Notes under the pieces: model-generated
The model's database searches: none
The model's input: the letters and a program-made list of their open reading frames with translations, nothing else
What the model was told of the DNA's origin: nothing
In this document: one piece after another, positions 59,367 through 64,000 of the stretch
Layout of the letters: the number at the start of each line of letters is the position of its first letter
Position numbering within the stretch: the first letter of the stretch is position 1
Program-made: the position numbers and the translations under genes
NCBI GenBank assembly: GCA_017307275.1
Contig: JAFKFK010000023.1
Coordinates: forward strand, 37,777-101,776
Source: Alphaproteobacteria bacterium
GTDB lineage: Bacteria; Pseudomonadota; Alphaproteobacteria; Reyranellales; Reyranellaceae
Length of the DNA stretch: 64,000 bases
Direction of reading: 5' to 3'

Positions 59367-60128
59367 TCAGCGCGGGACGGCCTGAGCATCACTCATCATC
59401 CGCATCACCGATCGTCTCCGCTGCCATGCCCGGCGCAGCATCCAACCCACGCCGACCGGCAGCATCACCAAGATAGCCACTGCCTCGCCGCCGCGATGAC
59501 GGGCGGTGGCGCCTTCCCACAGGCCCCACAGCGCTACGGCGGCCAGTCCCAGGCTCAGCAGCAACGTCGCGCTGAGCAACGCCAAGCCGGCCGGACGATT
59601 CCAGAAGCCAAGGCCATCGGTCATGGACGGCGCGGTGTGACCGGTTGCTGTCATGGCCGATTGGAGCTGGCCGGCAAAGCTGAAGAGGCTTTCCTGATCG
59701 GGCCGGCGGATCAGCCCCTCGCCCGGCGCCAGGCCGGGCGGCAGCACGAAGCGCTCACCCTCGCGGGTGACAAGGGCCAACAGGTCGTCCGCTGCGTTCT
59801 GCACGTTGCTCAGCGCGGCGATCTCGGCGAAGGGCACGCGCCGCGTGCGCCGCCGGCCGGTCAGCGGCACCAGAGGCCGCTCTTCGATCAGCACGCCATC
59901 CGGTTCGATCGTCCAGCGATGCCGGCGCAGCGCGGCCAGCATGCAGATGGTGAAGGTCAGCACGAAGACGCCGAGCGTGCCGAAGATCAACGGCAGCAGT
60001 TCATCGCCTGTGGTGGCGATCTGCAGGGCAGCGGCGATTCCGCCGATCAACAGCGCAATGGCGCCCAGCAAGCCACCGGCGACCAGCGGGGTGTTGCGAT
60101 ACAGCCCCTGGTGAGTGGGCGCGCTCAT
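59367..60128 (-). CDS. hypothetical membrane protein
   Basis: Not recognised. The 253-residue protein has two pairs of hydrophobic helices: residues ~17-36 and ~44-66 (LLPLIFGTLGVFVLTFTICM), and ~181-203 and ~214-230 (AVAILVMLPVGVGWMLRRAW). The basic part between them (GRRRTRRVPFAEIAALSN) and a beta-rich stretch would face the cytoplasm. The layout resembles DUF3592- or PH-like membrane proteins. Sits alone between tRNA-Ser and the GMC gene. Confidence 0.75.
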   Translation of the reverse strand: MSAPTHQGLYRNTPLVAGGLLGAIALLIGGIAAALQIATTGDELLPLIFGTLGVFVLTFTICMLAALRRHRWTIEPDGVLIEERPLVPLTGRRRTRRVPFAEIAALSNVQNAADDLLALVTREGERFVLPPGLAPGEGLIRRPDQESLFSFAGQLQSAMTATGHTAPSMTDGLGFWNRPAGLALLSATLLLSLGLAAVALWGLWEGATARHRGGEAVAILVMLPVGVGWMLRRAWQRRRSVMRMMSDAQAVPR

Positions 60129-60253
60129 CCGGCAACTCTAACGCAACCACACCTTCGCCGTCAGGGGCGTTGGCCAACGCACGATTCGTTTGTCAACGCA
60201 GGCTCCAGATGATCGACTGCACCCGGTTGCGTCGAACGGGTGCGAGTAAAGTC

Positions 60254-61819
60254 ATGGACGGCGAGTACGATTACATCATCATCGGTGGCGGGTCGGCAGG
60301 TGCGGTGCTGGCGGCGCGGCTCACCGAGGATCCGGCGATCCGCGTGCTGCTGCTGGAAGCCGGATTCGATTTCCGCACCGCCGAGACGCCGGCGCATCTG
60401 CGCATCCCCAATCCGCTGCGCGCCATCGGCGACGACAACTATCGCTGGCCCAAGCTGCTGGCGCGGCGCACCGAGCGGCAGGAGCCGAAGCTGCTGTGGC
60501 GCGGCCGGGCGATCGGCGGCAGTTCGACCATCAACGGGCAGATCGCCATCCGCGGCATTCCGGAGGATTTCGCCGACTGGGAATCGGAGGGCGCGCGCGG
60601 CTGGGGCTGGAACGAGGTTCTCCCCTACTTCTGCAAGCTCGAAGGCGACGTGAACTTCGGCGACAAGCCCTATCACGGCAAGGATGGGCCGATCCCCGTC
60701 TATCGCGCGCCGGTCGAAGATTGGGGCACCGCAGACCGGGCGTTGATGAAGGCGGCAGTCGGCCTGGGCTATGGCTGGTGCGAGGACCACAACGCGCCCG
60801 AGGGCACCGGCGCCTCGCCCTACGCCATCAACAGCCGCGCCGGCCTGCGCATCTCGACCAACGACGGCTATCTCGAACCGGCACGGCATCGGAGCAACCT
60901 GACGATCGTTGGCCAGGCGCTGGTCGATACGCTGCAATTCGAGGGCAATCGCCCGCACGTCTCCGGCGTTTCCGTGCGGGTCGGCGGCGAGACGCGGACC
61001 GTGCGGGCGCGGCGCGAGGTGATCCTCTCGGCTGGCGCCATCCATTCGCCGGCGATCCTGCAGCGTTCCGGCATCGGCCCGCACGCCGTGCTTAACCGGC
61101 TCGGCATCGAGACCGTGGCCGACCGTCCGGTGGGCGAGCACCTACTCGACCACCCCATCCTCAGCCTGATGCTTCACCTGCGGGAGGATGCGCGGGTCAG
61201 CACACTCATGCACCGCCACACCAATTGCTGCGTGCGCTACTCCTCCGGCCTCGCAGGCGCCGGCGTCAACGACATGATCATGATCGCCGGCAATCTGCGG
61301 GCCGAGGAGGATGGCGGCACGGCGTTGGCGCGGCTGGCCGTGTCAGCGTTCCAGGCGTTCAGCGAAGGCACGGTGCGGATCACGACCCGCGACCCCGGCG
61401 TCGATCCGCAAATCGACGAGCGCATGATGTCGAGCGAGAGCGACTACGTGCGCATGCGCGACGGCGTGATGCGGTTGCAGGAGATTGCCCGCCATCCCGA
61501 CGTGCAGGCGATTGCGACCCGCGCCGACTACGGCATGTCGGGCCGGTCGATCGACGAGCCGTTCGGGCCGCAGGAACTCGAGGACTGGATGTTCGCCGAA
61601 TGCTCCGACGCCCAGCATGCCAGCGGGACCTGCCGCATGGGCGCTGCCGACGATCCGCGTTCGGTCGTCGATCCGGAGTGCCGTGTGATCGGCTGTACCG
61701 GCCTCAGGGTGATCGACGCGTCGGTCATGCCGACCGTCGTGCGCGCCAACACGCATTTCACGACGGTCATGATCGCGGAGAAGATGGCCGACCGGCTACG
61801 ACAGCGCGCAGCCGGCTAG
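60254..61819 (+). CDS. GMC-family oxidoreductase
   Basis: A 521-residue FAD enzyme of the glucose-methanol-choline family. Start ATG 60254 (MDGEYDYIIIGGGSAG) fits; the frame is open to 60170. The FAD motif is IIIGGGSAGAVLAARL, the second signature GGSSTINGQIAIRG follows, and the end has HASGTCRMG, then VMPTVVRANTHFTTVMIAE. The catalytic His is in that C-terminal part. Alcohol, choline or polyol substrates are all possible. Ends 12 bases before the convergent molybdenum gene. Confidence 0.93.
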   Translation: MDGEYDYIIIGGGSAGAVLAARLTEDPAIRVLLLEAGFDFRTAETPAHLRIPNPLRAIGDDNYRWPKLLARRTERQEPKLLWRGRAIGGSSTINGQIAIRGIPEDFADWESEGARGWGWNEVLPYFCKLEGDVNFGDKPYHGKDGPIPVYRAPVEDWGTADRALMKAAVGLGYGWCEDHNAPEGTGASPYAINSRAGLRISTNDGYLEPARHRSNLTIVGQALVDTLQFEGNRPHVSGVSVRVGGETRTVRARREVILSAGAIHSPAILQRSGIGPHAVLNRLGIETVADRPVGEHLLDHPILSLMLHLREDARVSTLMHRHTNCCVRYSSGLAGAGVNDMIMIAGNLRAEEDGGTALARLAVSAFQAFSEGTVRITTRDPGVDPQIDERMMSSESDYVRMRDGVMRLQEIARHPDVQAIATRADYGMSGRSIDEPFGPQELEDWMFAECSDAQHASGTCRMGAADDPRSVVDPECRVIGCTGLRVIDASVMPTVVRANTHFTTVMIAEKMADRLRQRAAG

Positions 61820-61831
61820 CACCTTCGGGTT

Positions 61832-64000
61832 CTAGGCGGCCTTGGCCGTCTTGCTCTCCAGTGCCGCCAGGACCTTGGGCGGCGACATCGGCAGGCTGTA
61901 GAAGCGCTGGCCGAGCGCGTTGTGGATCGCGTTCGACACGGCCGCGAGCGGCGGCACCAACGGCACCTCGCCGACGCCACGCACGCCCTGCGGGTGCTTG
62001 GGGTTCGGCACTTCGATGATCACCGTGTCGAGCATCGGCAGGTCGGAGGTCACCGGCATGCGGTAGTCGAGGAAGCTCGGGTTATCGAGCTTGCCGTTCT
62101 TGTCGTAGATGTACTCCTCGCTGAGCGCCCAGCCGATACCCTGAGCGGCGCCGCCCTGCATCTGGCCTTCGACGTAGCCCGGATGGATGGCGCGGCCGAC
62201 ATCCTGGAACGAGGTGTAACGCAGCACGCGCACGATGCCGAGTTCGGGATCGACCTCGACGTCGCAGACGTGCGTGGCGAAGCCGCCTTCGGCGCCCGTG
62301 GTGTTGAGCTGCGTGCCGGCACCGATCGGGCCGCCAGTGGCATTGGCCTGGGCTGCGAGCTGACCGAGCGTCATCGGCTCGAACTTGCCGGCATTGTCGC
62401 CGGCCGGCCGCGCCTCGCCGTTCTCCCAGATCACCGCATCGGGATCGATCTTCCAGATCTTGGCGGCGCGCGCCTTGAGCTGGCCGATCACGTTCTCCGT
62501 CGACTGCGTGACCACCATCGCCGAGGCGTAGGTGACGCGGCTGCCGCCAGTCAAGTTGCTGAAACCGATCACACTGGTATCGCCGATCAGCACCGAGACC
62601 TTGCGGTAGTCGATACCCAGCACCTCGGCCACGATGTTGGCCGTGGAGGCGCGGCTGCCGCCGATGTCGGGATGGCCGGTGATCACCACCACTGTACCGT
62701 CCTCGTTGACGTTCACCTGCGCGCTCGACTCGCCACCGGCATTGAACCAGAAGCCGCTGGCGACGCCGCGGCCATGCAACACGCCGTTCTTCGGTTTGGG
62801 CAACGGCGTCTTGTAGTGCGGGTGGGCAATCGCTTCTTCAATCGTCTCGACAAAGCCGATCCTGGGGAAGGTCGGTCCGTGCGCCGCCTTGGTCCCCTGC
62901 TTCGCGGCGTTCTTCAGCCGGAGCTGCAGCGGGTCCATCTTCAGCGCTTCGGCCAGTTCGTCCATCACGCACTCGACGGCATAGGCCCCGATCGGCGCGC
63001 CGGGCGCGCGGTAGGCCGCGACCTTGGAGCGATTGGAGACGACGTCGTAGCCCACGGAATGGACATTGGGGATGTCGTAGGGTGCGAAGGCGCAGCCCGC
63101 AGCGCCGCGGATCGGCGAGCCCGGCAGCGCGCCGGCCTGCAGGCAGTAGGTGCCCTCGCCCGCCACGATCTTGCCGTCCTTGGTCGCGCCGATCTTGACC
63201 TTGCTGTAGGAGCCCGAGGTCGGACCCGAAGCGTGGAACACCTCGGTGCGCGTCATGGCCATCTTCACCGGGCGGCCCGACTTCTTGGCCAGCAGCGTCG
63301 CCACGGGTTCGAGATAGACGATGGTCTTGCCGCCGAAGCCGCCGCCGATCTCGGCGGGAATGGCGCGGATGTCGTTCTGCGGGATGCCCGTCAGATAAGC
63401 GCACATGGCGCGGACCATGAATTGGCCCTGGCTCGAACTCCAGATCGTGGCCTTGCCGTCGGAGACGCTGACCAGGCAGGCATGCGGCTCGATATAGCCC
63501 TGATGCACGGGCTGGGTGCGGAACGAACGCTCGATGATCACGTCGGCCTTGGCAAAGCCCTCGCCCACGTCGCCGAGTTTGTGCTCAAGCTTGCCGGCGA
63601 TGTTGGAAGGCTTGCCCTCGAAGGTGATGTGGTCGTGCAGGACCGGCGCATCCGGCTTCATCGCCTCTTCGACGTCGATGACGAAGGGCAGAACCTCGTA
63701 CTCGACCTCGATCAGCTTGCAGGCTTCGGCGGCGATCTTTTCCGACGTTGCGGCGACGGCAGCCACCGGATGGCCGACGAACAGCGCCTTCTCGCGCGCC
63801 ATGACGTTGCGGCACATCCAGCGCATATCCTGGATGCCCAGCATCACCGACTTGGCGATAGGGAAGTCGACGACGTCCTTGGCCGTCACCACGGCCTTCA
63901 CGCCGGGATGGGCCTCCGCCTTGGCGGTATTGATCGACTTGATGCGCGCGTGCGGATGCGGGCTGCGCAGCACCTTGCCCCAGATCATGCCGGGCATGGT
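61832..64000 (-). CDS. xanthine dehydrogenase family molybdopterin-binding subunit (5' partial)
   Basis: The large molybdenum-cofactor subunit of a CoxL/XdhB-like enzyme, running off the right edge on its N-terminal side. About 722 residues are present, with LRSPHPHARI at the beginning, so around 25-40 residues are missing. Blocks include EIGGGFGGKTIVYLEP, VAAYRAPGAPIGAYAVE and the catalytic Glu in GVRGVGEVPLVPP. The CoxL-specific AYRCSFR loop is not seen, so it is probably a hydroxylase for an aromatic or heterocyclic substrate rather than CO dehydrogenase. Small FeS and FAD subunits are expected next to it outside the window. Confidence 0.92.
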   Translation of the reverse strand, partial: TMPGMIWGKVLRSPHPHARIKSINTAKAEAHPGVKAVVTAKDVVDFPIAKSVMLGIQDMRWMCRNVMAREKALFVGHPVAAVAATSEKIAAEACKLIEVEYEVLPFVIDVEEAMKPDAPVLHDHITFEGKPSNIAGKLEHKLGDVGEGFAKADVIIERSFRTQPVHQGYIEPHACLVSVSDGKATIWSSSQGQFMVRAMCAYLTGIPQNDIRAIPAEIGGGFGGKTIVYLEPVATLLAKKSGRPVKMAMTRTEVFHASGPTSGSYSKVKIGATKDGKIVAGEGTYCLQAGALPGSPIRGAAGCAFAPYDIPNVHSVGYDVVSNRSKVAAYRAPGAPIGAYAVECVMDELAEALKMDPLQLRLKNAAKQGTKAAHGPTFPRIGFVETIEEAIAHPHYKTPLPKPKNGVLHGRGVASGFWFNAGGESSAQVNVNEDGTVVVITGHPDIGGSRASTANIVAEVLGIDYRKVSVLIGDTSVIGFSNLTGGSRVTYASAMVVTQSTENVIGQLKARAAKIWKIDPDAVIWENGEARPAGDNAGKFEPMTLGQLAAQANATGGPIGAGTQLNTTGAEGGFATHVCDVEVDPELGIVRVLRYTSFQDVGRAIHPGYVEGQMQGGAAQGIGWALSEEYIYDKNGKLDNPSFLDYRMPVTSDLPMLDTVIIEVPNPKHPQGVRGVGEVPLVPPLAAVSNAIHNALGQRFYSLPMSPPKVLAALESKTAKAA

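Overview
The window reads as chromosomal DNA of a GC-rich alphaproteobacterium. The best clues are the nifR3(dusB)-ntrB-ntrC-ntrY-ntrX-hfq-hflX order, a pyruvate dehydrogenase E1-beta that carries its own lipoyl domain, a fused IspDF, an alphaproteobacterial-type NtrX, and a Bug/TctC solute-binding protein. A Reyranella-like or related soil/water genus is my guess from overall gene style. Nothing in the sequence fixes the genus. I see no insertion sequence, integrase, prophage, plasmid or CRISPR array. No gene-free stretch exceeds about 250 bases.

Layout. (1) 1-11.2 kb is accessory metabolism: a Bug-type binding protein (cut by the left edge), an FAD amine/amino-acid oxidoreductase, two tandem PimC-like acyl-CoA dehydrogenases separated by a REP-like repeat, and an aldo/keto reductase. 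A long minus-strand train follows, holding a BadH-like dehydrogenase, an enoyl-CoA hydratase, and a DUF350 / small Ser-tail protein / GspS-like ATP-grasp module coupled to a TauD dioxygenase and a secreted unknown. (2) 11.2-31.3 kb is mostly core: trpE, a PpiD-like foldase, tpiA, secG, pyrG, eno, ftsB, pdhA-pdhB-pdhC-lpd, lipA and a RatA-like START protein. It is interrupted by two exported unknowns, a cobalt-type nitrile hydratase with an NTF2-like ORF, an AraC regulator and an AlaX editing protein. (3) 31.3-34.2 kb is a small stress-like patch: AI-2E-family permease, PRC-barrel protein, a mini-lipoprotein and a hemerythrin-like protein. (4) 34.2-48.6 kb has cinA and ispDF on the minus strand, then dusB-ntrBC-ntrYX, a D-amino-acid transaminase-like gene, a HAD phosphatase, hfq, hflX, a groES without groEL, an inositol-monophosphatase-family gene and mazG. 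(5) 48.7-57.7 kb is a minus-strand train for envelope and replication: mltB-like, rlpA, dacA, tmk, holB, metG, tatD, an MBL hydrolase and a secreted unknown. (6) 57.8-64 kb has an atpB without other ATP synthase genes, a Gdx/SugE-type SMR exporter, tRNA-Ser(UGA), a membrane unknown, a GMC oxidoreductase and a xanthine-dehydrogenase-family molybdenum subunit cut by the right edge.

How the genes fit together. The pdh-lpd-lipA block makes and lipoylates the pyruvate dehydrogenase complex, with eno and tpiA feeding it. The ntr block senses nitrogen (NtrB/C) and redox/envelope cues (NtrY/X), and Hfq sits downstream as a post-transcriptional layer. The mltB/rlpA/dacA genes remodel peptidoglycan. 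Points worth a second look are the DUF350-ATP-grasp-TauD operon, NtrX with a lysine in place of the Walker B aspartate, the long palindrome that pairs with the ftsB ribosome-binding site, the nitrile hydratase with no visible activator gene, and the solitary atpB and groES.
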